Shown piece after piece: positions 44,321-54,666 of a DNA stretch of 64,000 nt; the stretch's first letter is position 1; the number at the start of each line of letters is the position of its first letter. Location: assembly GCA_024114885.1 (NCBI GenBank), contig CP099427.1, forward strand, positions 1,736,001-1,800,000. The letters are read 5' to 3'. Both the position numbers and the translations under genes were made by a program. A model generated the notes under the pieces. That model had not been told where the DNA came from. It did not search any database and worked only from the letters and a program-made list of their open reading frames with translations. This stretch comes from Septoria linicola. Lineage: Eukaryota; Ascomycota; Dothideomycetes; Mycosphaerellales; Mycosphaerellaceae.

Positions 44321-45702
44321 ATGGCGCCCATAGACGTTCTCGACCTAAACATCGCCATCCTCGGCGCAGGTTTGTCTGATCAGCATGCACAATGGAGGCA
44401 ATCAACTGACAGTTACCAGGAATGGGCGGACTCGCCACAGCTTTAGCATGTGCACAAAAAGGCTTCAGAAACATCAATGTATACGAGACTGCATCGAATC
44501 TAGGCTTCGTCGGTGCAGGCATTCAACTTGCACCAAACATGGCCCGTATCCTAGACCGACTGGGCGTATGGTCGGACATAGAAAAGGAAGCAGTCGACCT
44601 CAAAGAGACCAGCATAAGACAAGGCTCAACTGATGCGGAGCTCGGCCACGTCGATCTCAAGTATGTGCGATCAACGTACAAATACCCCCACATGGTCGGT
44701 CATCGTTCTTCGTTATCTGGCTCGATGTATGAGGGCTGCAAACGGGAGAAAGCGATCAAGTTTCACTTCAGGACACAAGCGAATGAAGTCAAATCATGGG
44801 GCCCAAAACCTACATTTATCGCGAAGCCACGAGAGGGAGAGCCTTTCGAGATCCAATGCGACGTCCTCCTCGCTTCCGACGGCGTCAAGTCAGTGGTACG
44901 AGACCAACTCCTCCGACTCCTCCAGATCGACGCCAAAATCATCGACACCGGCCAAGCAGCCTATCGAATCATGCTCACACGCGAGCAAATGCAAGACGAC
45001 CCCGAACTGCTGGCGCTCATCGACTCTGAAGCCGTAACACGCTGGATCGGCGAGAAACGACACATCATCGCCTACCCCGTCTCCTCGAAGCAAATCTACA
45101 ACCTCAGCACCGTGCAACCCGACACCAACTTCGCCGCCGCCCCGAGCGCAACATACACAACCAAAGGAAGCAAACCCGAAATGATGAACGTCTTCTCCGA
45201 CTTCTGCCCCAAAGTCCGGCGTATGCTGGACCTCGTCCCGGACGGCGAAGTCTGCGAGTGGAAACTTCGCGTCCACGAACCCCTGCCCACATGGGTTCAC
45301 GAGCAAACAGCATTAGTCGGAGACGCCTGCCACCCCACCCTCCCCCATCTCGCTCAAGGCGCAGCACAAGCCATCGAAGACGGCGCCGTCCTCGCAGTCG
45401 TGCTGTCAAAACTACCAGAAGTTACTCCAGCAGCGATCAACAAAGCCCTCAAAGTGTATGAAGAAGTCCGTCGAGATCGCGCGTACCGACTTGTGGATCT
45501 TGCGGCCGCGAGTGGCAAGGCATTGCATTTGGGTGATGGAGCGGCCAAGGAGCAGAGAGATCAGCAGTTTGCTGCGTTGAAGGCTGGAAAGGGGCCTGTG
45601 CCGGATAAGTGGGCGGATGCGGATGTGCAGAAGATTATTTATGGGCAGGATGTGCAGAAGATTGCCGAGGAGGAGTTTGAGAGTATTTATAACAGGGTGT
45701 AG
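44321..45702 (+). CDS. FAD-dependent monooxygenase (salicylate hydroxylase-like)
   Basis: This is a class A flavoprotein monooxygenase, which typically hydroxylates aromatic acids with NAD(P)H and oxygen. Exon 1 (44321-44369) and exon 2 (44420-45702), with a 50-nt intron (GTTTGT...ACCAG), give 443 residues. The intron falls inside the FAD motif: ILGA|GMGGLATALA. Other landmarks are GAGIQLAPNMARIL, the DG motif LLASDGVKSVVR, and the GD motif LVGDACHPTLPHLAQGAAQAIEDG, which is characteristic of the salicylate/3-hydroxybenzoate hydroxylase group. Length is normal. There is no signal peptide, so it is cytosolic. The substrate is unknown; no neighbouring catabolic genes point to a pathway. Confidence 0.88.
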
Positions 45703-46497
45703 GATAGCATGTCCCAGATTCTGAATGAGAATGGTTTCGATTGAAATAGACTCTTGAATAAGTCTCTCACTTGAATAGAAAGTGTCCATGGCCGTATATC
45801 AGCAGCTTTGATCTGTTTTCGTCAGCTTGGCGGCTTATCATGAGGATGACTGGCAGTGCATTGTTGCATATCAGTGCAGCAAGTCATTCTGGAAAGATCA
45901 TCGCATCGATTCACACTGCTCGTTCACGGTGCCTCATGTTGATGCAGTTTCGCTCAGACGTGGTTGCCGGTGGTGCATGCTACTTCATTCTCGCCAAAAG
46001 GTCGGTTACTAGTGTCGGCATCAATGCTTACAAGTCGGCGGCACTTCAGCAGTCTCGACCGATTTCGAGCTCAGGGTCTCTACGCACTCGAGAGCCGCCA
46101 CCTGGAGGAGAGAACCTCCGTCGCGGTTGTCCATAACGAAAGGAATTGGTCAATCGTGTGGTGGATCAGAGCCAGTAGCGTTGTGATGTATCGTGTTTTG
46201 GGCCGCTTGTGGCCACAGGATCGTGACTTCAATATCTTCCTTCTGCTCGCTCGCCCGGACAGGTTCTGATGACACGATATACATCAGGAAGATGCCCGCG
46301 AGTCCGAGGACCTCAGCTGGTCAAGATTCGATTTTCGAAATTCCGTAAAGGAACCAGAGGGCATCATATAGTACATTTCATGCATGAGTATCTAGTAGCG
46401 TGCAACAGCGATTGCCTTTCCGTCATCGCCGCAACGCCATGTCGTGCCTTTCTTTCGCCCTTCTCGCAGCGTCCTGCTCGCTCTCACTGGACACATC
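45703..46497. other. convergent 3' flanks, no gene seen
   Basis: Space between the monooxygenase and the proteasome gene ends. A 121-codon plus-strand frame here lacks any motif or coding signature. Confidence 0.4.
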
Positions 46498-47211
46498 TCA
46501 AGGCGCCAACACCTGTTTCGAGGTATCAAAGTCGACTTCTCTTACCCCGTCCTTGTCCACCACCTTCACCAGCACGCCCTTGAAGTCGATGGGCAAGCGC
46601 CTCTGCAGCTCATCTGTGCACATTCTCAAGATCTTGATACCCTGTTCATACGAGATGTCTGGGTGGTGATGCTTATCGAGGATTGACAAGCAGTAGTACT
46701 GTGCGTAGCCGTGCGCTGCGTACGGGACTGGTGCGCACGATGCCAGGTAGTCGATCCAATGTAGCGTGGGCTTGTTGGTGTGATGATCGTAGCCTCCCAG
46801 CAGCAGATTGACGGTGTAGGGCGAGCGCGATCGCAGCGACTTTGCGAGTTCTGAGCGGACGAACGATGCGGTCTCATTCGGTGTGAGGTCGGTGCCATTG
46901 CGCATGCTGTAGAGGGCGACGTTGGCCTGGACATATTCGGCGAACTGGACTGCTGACGGTTAGCTGACGGAGAGAATCATGAAGGAGTAGATCAGCATAC
47001 TGGTATCTCCAGCCTCACCAACAAAGGCCATCAGCGTGTGCTTGTTGAGGGCGCGGGTCTTGTCGTCGGAAGCTTTGAGGATGGTAGCGCCTCGCATGGC
47101 AGCTTTGGAGGCGACAACGAGCGTGAAGTCCTTGCCTGTGATGCCGAGAAGAACCTCCCTGGTGATGTGTTAGTGTTTGTGCTGGTACAGCTGTGGTCGA
47201 GATGCGTACAT
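46498..47211 (-). CDS. 20S proteasome subunit beta-4 (Pre1/PSMB2)
   Basis: This is a non-catalytic beta subunit of the 20S core particle. Three exons: 47210-47211 (only AT of the start codon), 47001-47158 and 46498-46949, with 51-nt introns at 47159-47209 (GTACGC, CTAAC, CACCAG) and 46950-47000 (GTATGC...CAGCAG). Spliced, the start reads M-E-VLLGITGKDFTLVVASK, the standard beta-4 N-terminus without propeptide, then DDKTRALNKHTLMAFVGEAGD. The C-terminal half includes NLLLGGYDHHTNKPTLHWID and AAHGYAQYYCLSILD. Total 203 residues, normal for the subunit. No other ATG gives this N-terminus, so the split start codon is well supported. The second acceptor is a CAGCAG tandem that could add one residue. 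Divergent from utp13. Confidence 0.9.
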
Positions 47212-47461
47212 GATTGCGGTGTGGTGGTGGAGGGTGGATGTGGTGCTGTTGATCTGTGTGATGGACGACTGATCGGATTGACTGAGAGCTTCAGCAACGG
47301 AAGGCAGCTCCAGTGACGAACGCGCCAGTCGCGACTTCCTGGAGTAGGAAAGGCGCTAACTTAGTTAGTAGGTCTTGGCAAAAAAGTTGCAGGAAACCTT
47401 CTTCACATGAAAGTCAAGCGACCACTTTCTTCCTTCACTGGTACAATAGACAGGAGAGATC
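47212..47461. promoter_or_regulatory. divergent promoter region, proteasome beta-4 / utp13
   Basis: 250 bp lie between two divergent essential-type genes. It is a compact shared promoter without a recognised element. Confidence 0.5.
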
Positions 47462-50406
47462 ATGGCATACAAGGCCGAGTTCCGGACGACGTTTGAGCCC
47501 AACCGAGTCATCCAGCCCATCTACACCGGCGGAGCCGTGTCTCTCAGCGACAATGGCCGCATTCTTGCCTCGAGCTTGGGCGAGGAAGCTCTTCTCACAG
47601 ATCTCAACACTGGCGCGCATCTAGCACGGATAGAAGGCGTAAGCGCTGCTCCTCTGAAGTGCAGCAACGGGGACTGACTGTTGACACAAGTGATCAGGAT
47701 GGCGAACCCTTGACGACTCTGATCCTCACTCCAGATGGCGCACATCTCATCCTCTGCTCGCGATCCAATGCCATGCGCATCTATGCCCTGCACGAATCAC
47801 AAGTCGACGACACAATCGACGCGAGGCTACTACGGACGTTGAAACCACACAAAACCCCAGTCGTGGTGGTAGCTGTGGATAGCACGAGCTCATTACTGTC
47901 AACGGGCGGCGCAGATGGAGAAGTGAAGGTGTGGGACATTCGCGCAGGCTATACGACACATACCTTCCACGGCCACAGTGGAGTGGTCTCGGCACTGCAC
48001 TTCTTCCAGGTGGATCCCGCCGAAGACGCACAGGCGATGACGAAGAGCAAGAAAAAGAAGAACAAGCAGAGGAATGATGATGTCCAAGAAGTGCAGAACG
48101 AGGCAACCGTAGGCTACCGGCTAGCTTCGGGAGGCGAAGATGGGATCATCAGAATATGGGATCTGCACAAGCGCACAGGAGTCGCGGCACTGGAAAGTCA
48201 TGTCAGTGTGGTGAGAAGTCTGGACTATGCACCGGAACAGAGACTACTGCTGAGTGGAAGCAGAGACAAGACTGTCATACTATGGGATTCGAGGACGTGG
48301 CAGCAGGCGAGCACCATTGCTGTGCTGGAGACTATCGAGACTGCCGGGTTTGTGGGAGCTGGTCAATTTGTCTACACGGGAGGTGAAACTGCAAGGCTGC
48401 GGATATGGAATACTGATGATGGCCGGGAAGTGACAGAGGAGCAAAAAGAAGGTGCAGAGATTGAAAGGATAGTGGATGTGCAGCACTCGGCCAATTTGCC
48501 TTTCTTGCTGACAGTGCACGATGATCAGACCTTGGTTTTGCGATCGCTTGCGGTGCTAAAAGAGGCCTCCGGCGACGCGCGCATATCTCCGCTCCCCGTA
48601 ATTCGACGAATAAGTGGCACACACGACGAAGTCATCGATCTGGCATATATCGGACGAAATCGAGATTTGCTTGCGCTTGCGACTAACTTGGAGGACATCC
48701 GCATCGTCTCGCTGGACACAGACACATCGAGCGGCGCATCGCCTTACTTTGGTGCCGACGTAGCCCTGCTCAAAGGGCATTCAGAAATCATCATCACAAT
48801 CGACACGGACTGGTCTGGCTGCTGGCTCGCGACTGGCGCCAAAGACAACACCGCCAAGCTATGGCGACTGGACGCCGAGAACGATTCACATGAGTGCTAT
48901 GCAACGTTTACAGGGCATGCGGAGAGTATAGGAGCTGTTGCGCTTCCCAAAGCTATGCCTCCGTCCGGATCGAAAGAATTCGAGAACCCACTCGAGCAAC
49001 CTCCAAAGTTCTTGATCACTGGAAGTCAGGACAAGACGATCAAACGATGGGACATTAGCGCGCAAAGTGGAAAGGGTCCTCGAGCGGCGTATACCAGGAA
49101 GGCGCACGACAAGGACATAAATGCGATCGAGACATCATTCTCCACCACGACCCCTCTCTTTGCCTCTGCTTCGCAAGACAAGACTGTCAAGATCTGGGAT
49201 GTGCAGAGTGGCGAGGCAATTGGTGTACTCAGAGGGCACAAGCGTGGTGTGTGGACAGTAGCATTTTCATCTCCTGATATGCCTGCACTCACCACCAACG
49301 AAAGCGGCAGTGCAAGCACGTCAAAAGGCATGGTAGTCACAGGCAGTGGAGACAAGACCGTGCGGATTTGGAGCTTGACAGACTACAGCTGCCTGCGGAC
49401 GTTTGAGGGTCATTCAAACAGCGTGCTCAAAGTCGTCTGGCTGCCTCCTCCAAAGAAGGGTGGCAAAGATACCAGAGGCGTCCAAGTTGCCAGCGCTGCA
49501 GGCGATGGACTTGTCAAAGTGTGGGACGCACAAAGTGGCGAGTGCGCTGCAACGCTAGACAACCACATTGACAGAGTGTGGGCACTTGCCGTGCGGCCAC
49601 AACCAGCGCTCAGCAAAGCAGAATCAGACGCAAAAGCTGTTGATGACGAGGATGAAGATGATGAGGGCTCTTCCTCATCACAACTCGAGATCGTCTCCGG
49701 CTCAGCAGACAGCACATTGACCTTCTGGACCGATACAACAACACAAACCGCTCGTGCAGCCACGACTCAAGCGACACAACGAATCGAGCAAGACCAAGAA
49801 CTGCAGAACGCCATCAGAGCCAACAACTTCCGAGACGCGATTGTCTTATCACTGCAACTGAACCACCCAAAACGACTACTCGAAGTCTTCAGATCCGCCA
49901 TCGACAACCCATCCACTACAGAAGAGAGCTTCACAGGCCGGGCAGAGGTCGACGACGTACTCGCCTCACTATCCGAATCTCAACTCTGGAACCTCCTTCG
50001 TCGCATACGCGACTGGAACGCCAACGGCCGAACACACCACATCGCCCAACGCATCCTCTACGCACTCTTCCGAATCTACCCCAAGGACAAAATCATCGGC
50101 CTGCAACGGAAACGTAAGCAAATCGCTGCTGCAATGGACGACGACGATGCTCTTGCTGGCGCGATGGCAGAGACGAGTCTACAAGAGAAAGCAAAGAGCA
50201 AAGAAAGCGTCAAGGATGTTCTAGATGCGTTGAAGGCATACTCAGATCGGCATTATCAGCGGCTGGAGAAGACGAGCGAGGAGCGGTTCGTGCTACTCTG
50301 GGCGTTGGGACAGATGGATGATGTTAGTAGTACGGCGAACCTGCAGCTCACGAATGGCCTAAATGGGCATGTAGCGGAGGATGTTGTGATGCTGAACGGG
50401 CTATGA
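47462..50406 (+). CDS. utp13: U3 snoRNP WD40 protein Utp13 (TBL3)
   Basis: This is a component of the UTP-B complex of the small-subunit processome in the nucleolus, needed for 18S rRNA maturation. Exon 1 (47462-47638) and exon 2 (47698-50406), with a 59-nt intron (GTAAGC, CTGAC, GATCAG), give 961 residues. Tandem WD40 repeats fill most of the protein, with repeated LASGGEDGIIRIWD, LLSGSRDKTVILWD, FASASQDKTVKIWD and VVTGSGDKTVRIWS units, consistent with two propellers. After an acidic linker (DDEDEDDEGSSSS) the C-terminal Utp13 domain begins near ELQNAIRANNFRDAIVLSL and includes LLRRIRDWNANGRTHHIAQR. The N-terminus AYKAEFRTTFEPNRVIQPIY is the usual one for this family. Length is slightly above yeast Utp13. 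Confidence 0.93.
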
Positions 50407-51634
50407 TGTGAATAGTGTAATCGAGGATGAACCCACTCAATATTGTTGGGTTAAGCTCAGCTGAGCTTTCCCATTGAACATCATTCTTGTCCATTCATGG
50501 TCTAAATTTTGCTGTCATCGTCGCTGTCCAAGCAGGCACAGATATAGACGTCCTGTCCCCTAACAATCTGCCACAAAAGCCACAAGCCGGGGCTTCCTTC
50601 CGCTCTTGGCGACTTTCTCCACAACTTTACGAACTTCACTTCTCTCTTGCTCCATACAATTGATCATATCTCCAGCCCGCAATGCATTTCCTATGGCTGG
50701 GCAGATACGTTTCATCTACGCTGCCCATCCTCAAAGCTTCGTCTCATGTCTATGGCGCATGACATGGCCTGAGTTGGTCATGATTTACCGAAGCGTGCAC
50801 AGCTCACATGGCGGCGCAAAGACGCAAGAAGACACATCACTTAGTCCCGGTCTTGCTTCTGTGCGCGTCCTCTCAAGACTGATGCTGCATAATGAGCTCC
50901 CAGAAGTGCAAATACTGGGCGAAAGCCGCGACAACTTCTTTGGAAGGTGGTATCGAGAAGGTGGTTTCTCTTCGCAAAGCGGACTTTCATCGCGGCCGGA
51001 GGAGGACTTTCCATCGTCCAAGTCTTTCAGTTGATACTTTCTGGCATGTACGAATGTCGTGTACACAGTCTGTTCAAAGAAGGCCTAGGCTCAGAATTGT
51101 CTGGAAGCCACAAATACACACAGGTCTCACTTTCGACTCAAGAAGCGCCAACAAGCAAGCCGCGAGTGAATCGAGCTCTTAGGTGATAGGACAAAGAGGG
51201 GTGTTTGTGGGAAACTATTGTCGATGCCTTTTGTTTCTTTTGCTGGAGCTCCAAACCAATTTTGTCTAGATCTGCTAATGAACTTTCAGTCTGATACTTA
51301 TTGATGAAGCAGCTCGATCCGAAAACAATACGGGCATTCACTCGCTGATCATCCTGGGAGTCAGAAGCTCGCGAGCTTGTGAATGCCTACGACAACACTT
51401 ATCGAAGATTTATATTCACTCGCAACAATGCTTATAGAACAGTCGCGCATTCACTTGCGGTCTCGAGACTTGTTGCTGCTGTCATTCACTTCCGACTGGT
51501 AATATCATTAAAGTAACACCTTCGGACTACTTCTTGACTTCTTCTTACACACACCCTCACTCACACAGCGAGCTTACGACATACCTCAACACCCACAACC
51601 TCCTCCAGCATCTCCAAGCACAGCACTCGCCAAG
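50407..51634. other. intergenic with an unassembled membrane-like exon
   Basis: A plus-strand frame from about 50910 to 51186 reads coherently (VVSRRWFLFAKRTFIAAGG, then a hydrophobic LSIVQVFQLILSGMY) and ends at a TGA, but has no in-frame ATG upstream; an acceptor-like CTCCCAG lies at 50894-50900. No donor exon could be assigned. The right end, from about 51500, is a CA-rich leader of the next gene. Confidence 0.35.
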
Positions 51635-52183
51635 ATGTACACTCAAGACCAGCAAGATCGCGCGGCCCGCAACATCAATGGCGAATTCATGAATGACACA
51701 ATCTTTGGCGACCGCAAGATGGATGCAGGCTCACGCCTGATGTGGGCCAATGTCAAAAAGGGTAACGGCTCACCAGCCCCATCCTCACGCAAGGGCAATC
51801 CACGTGAAGATGCAGCCAAGAAGCCGACACCAGCTCCGCCAACTGCTCCTCTCCGCGCCACCAAGGGTACACAGACCACGGCAAAGAACGTGGAGGTATA
51901 TCCAGAGAGCGCCACCACCAAGAAGATGATCGAAGGCCCGACCGACCGCATTCGTGGGGCAAATGTACTCCGCCTAGCAAAGAAGTACGGCAACCAGCAG
52001 CTCGCAGACTTGATGAACGCTGCGCATCCAAGTGAGGACGAGATCACGGGCAACGCGGTCAACGAGAGAATGAAGTCGGCGTACTCGGCTCTGGACGATT
52101 CGAACATGACTATGCGGAAGGCGGTGGAGAAGGCTCGGGCTGACAAGGGGATTCGAGTGGGAAGCACTGGGAAGGGAGTCTGA
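51635..52183 (+). CDS. hypothetical protein, 182 residues
   Basis: This is a single exon with a CAAG-ATG start after a CA-rich leader, as seen in well-expressed fungal genes. It starts MYTQDQQDRAARNINGEFMN and is polar throughout: a Pro/Lys/Ala-rich basic stretch at about 45-80, then a helical segment GANVLRLAKKYGNQQLADLM and a charged C-terminal helix ending GKGV. No signal peptide, membrane segment or known domain. I suspect a lineage-restricted gene. The antisense strand carries a long open frame (51643-52380) that I consider a shadow. Function unknown. Confidence 0.65.
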   Translation: MYTQDQQDRAARNINGEFMNDTIFGDRKMDAGSRLMWANVKKGNGSPAPSSRKGNPREDAAKKPTPAPPTAPLRATKGTQTTAKNVEVYPESATTKKMIEGPTDRIRGANVLRLAKKYGNQQLADLMNAAHPSEDEITGNAVNERMKSAYSALDDSNMTMRKAVEKARADKGIRVGSTGKGV

Positions 52184-53588
52184 GGGAGATGGTGTGAGGA
52201 GCGATTGACGAGCACGAGATTTGATTGATTGCATTCGCGGAAGCCAGCAAGATGAGCATGAAATGTGTGATGAGCGTTAACGATTGCATTCTCAGCGGCT
52301 AGCAGAGTTCTGAGCCACTGCGAAGGAGCAAGCGGTAGGTCGCGAGTGCTGGTAGCATACTGAGAAAGGGCGAGAGACATGCCCGCCAGGGTTGGGAGGA
52401 CTGGGAAGGGGGTCTAAGGCACGAAATATGTGTGAGTGCATGGCGAGCGTGGTTATCTTTACTTGCTTTCGCGAATGGTAGCGTATTGCACAGAAGCTGC
52501 TTTACGAGCCTTTACTACACCCTCTCAGCGTTCGGTGGATATCTGAGCCACTGCGAAGGGGCAAGCCGCAGCCCCCGAGTGCGGATAGTATGTTGAGAAA
52601 GGGCGTGATGAGCAGATTTTGGGACGAAAGGCATTTGCGACTGGTATCGAATGCCTCCATGGCAGATAGATCACAGCAGATGATCGACGAATAGGGCATA
52701 CGATCAGAACACACTCTTGGCATGTGACAAGGATGCTGATGGCAAACAGTCCATGGGCCGACATCGGCATACCCCAGCCCAACCACGACTCATACACGTT
52801 TCGAATGCCAGTGCAGCTTAGCTCTTCCCTGTGGCTCTGCGACACTTGCGCCATTTGGCGTTGGACCATGGAGAGCTCCAAGCACAACACGGAGCCTTGA
52901 CTTTCGCGTGCACATCGTAACTTCGATCCTTCATCACCACCACTTGGCGAGATCTTTGTGGTGCGACTCCAAGATGCATGGGATACCGACACTTGAATCA
53001 CAGTTATGAGACAGTCCTCTCATGTCACCAGATTGAGCATGTCTCGTGCGGACCGAAGCAGGGCTGCCTGGAGGGCGGCGATACTGCAGTGCATTCTCAA
53101 CGGTCGATATGAAGGGTGACCGTGTCTATCAGAGCGAGAAGCTATACCGCGTGGAAAGGAGGACGAGCCGGCAATCTATCAGAACTTCTGCTTGATAGAA
53201 AGCGCTTCACCATCATGGAAATGGAAAAGATCCAAAATCTGAGCTGTGATCGCAGCGCCGCATGCTACCTCTCTGGCACAACGAGCAATGCCTGGACGAT
53301 TGTCAAACACCGTTACATGCCCTGGCTATGGTAACAAGCAGGCACAGACTTATGATGGCCAAGATAAGGTAGTTCTCTGATCATGGATGATGACTGTCAC
53401 AGCCACGAGCCGGCAGCTTCCATGGCCAGGTCAAGGCCTGTGATGTTCACGAGGTGCCTGATCTCAGCTTCGAAAGAAGCAAATCTCGCTCGCATTGCAC
53501 GCGTGTGACACAGTGACCAGAACATCTCGGCCTCGTTGTGCAGCCAGATCGTGATCTGATCACAATGCCAGGGCCCGACCAGAGTAGG
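52184..53588. other. intergenic, contains a diverged direct repeat
   Basis: No gene is supported. A minus-strand 158-codon frame (52525-53001) has no motif and overlaps the repeat pair listed separately. Confidence 0.4.
52310..52605. repeat. diverged 63-bp direct repeat pair
   Basis: Copies at 52310-52372 and 52543-52605 start with the same 17 bases (CTGAGCCACTGCGAAGG) and end with the same 12 (TGAGAAAGGGCG), with no length difference and a more diverged middle. They are 233 bp apart in the same orientation. Origin unknown. Confidence 0.65.
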
Positions 53589-53594
53589 TATAAA
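53589..53594 (+). promoter_or_regulatory. TATA box of the six-cysteine secreted protein gene
   Basis: TATAAA lies 128 bp before the ATG and is followed by a CA/AAC-rich leader, a normal layout for an inducible fungal gene. Confidence 0.5.
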
Positions 53595-53716
53595 GTAGCC
53601 TTCGTCGACCACTTCTTCGGATCAGACAGATCAGCAACCGCAACAACCACTACAAAACCAGCAACCACCACAAATCACCAGCCTCGAAGCAGACTTCAGC
53701 TCTTCACACCATCAAC

Positions 53717-54116
53717 ATGCAGTTCATCGCCATCACCCTCTTCGCGGCAACGTAAGCTCAACCCCCCAATACCCGCTTCCTCGAACCGATCTAACCAAAC
53801 GCCCTCCAGTGCCCTCGCGGCTGCCACTCCCCAATGGCGCAACAACAACAACTGGGGCCGCCCAGACGGCAACCAAGAAGGCGCCTACATGTCCCAATGC
53901 TCCTGCAACCGCAACGACGGTCCCTGGCCTCAGCAAGACGACAACCTCGGCGAGGCCGCTTGTTGGGACCTCCACAGCCAGTATCAGAACCTTTACTGGC
54001 AGGATGGTCGTGGCTGCATTGACCGCGATGGACGTGGTATTGAGCCTCAGGGAATGGAGCGTGCTTGTCAGAGACAGGCTGGAGGGTATGCGGCTGTTTC
54101 TTCAAACTGCTTGTAG
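53717..54116 (+). CDS. small secreted cysteine-containing protein
   Basis: Exon 1 (53717-53751) and exon 2 (53810-54116), with a 58-nt intron (GTAAGC, CTAAC, CTCCAG), give 113 residues. The first 17-18 residues (MQFIAITLFAATALAAA) are a signal peptide. The mature part begins near TPQWRNNNNWGRPDG and holds six cysteines: a CSC pair, then four spaced single cysteines (AACWDL, GCIDRD, ACQRQ, NCL), which could form three disulfides. It is Asn/Gln/Gly-rich and acidic to neutral. This is typical of effector candidates and other fungal secreted small proteins. No named family was recognised. TATA box and intron signals make it one of the best-supported small genes here. Confidence 0.8.
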
Positions 54117-54666
54117 AGGGGTTGTGGTCGTGGTAGGGAGATGAGGGGTGAGGGGGTGTTGTGGTTGCTGGGGAGAGGATGAGAAGTACATGCCTCTTTG
54201 CTACTTTTGGCTGATCTTGGGGACTGCGCGTTGATCGATCGCGGTATTGCTTTCCTTACGTGCTACGTACATAGATCGTCAATCAACTTTCAAGCTGCGC
54301 ATCTGGACTGTGTCCATTCGATCATGGGCTCGACGGAGCATGGCAGGGGACACGGTGATTGAATGGTCTTGTGCATTGAGCGAGTATATGATCTCGTCTT
54401 GAGTGTCATTACTGTACGCCTATCAGTCAGGGACGGACGTGGAGTGCTAAAAGCTCTCTGCCGAAGATAGTCTTGGCCGAGGTACACCGTTAGACCTTGC
54501 GTAGAGGTAGATCCACCACTTCGACTGGAAACATGACTTCAGGCCCGTCCCACTGATGCTCAAATTCTCGAATGGTACAATGTTCTCGGAGCAATTCGTG
54601 GTCCAGTAGTGAAAGAGAAGCCACGTCTATGTTCTACCTCTATCGTATACGTGAACTCCTTGTATC
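54117..54666. other. convergent 3' flanks
   Basis: Between the secreted-protein gene and the MFS transporter 3' end. No supported feature. Confidence 0.4.

Noticed and set aside
51643..52380. 245-codon minus-strand frame
   Set aside because: Antisense to the plus-strand 182-residue gene, which has a better start context and composition.
52525..53001. 158-codon minus-strand frame
   Set aside because: Overlaps the direct repeat and shows no recognisable protein features.
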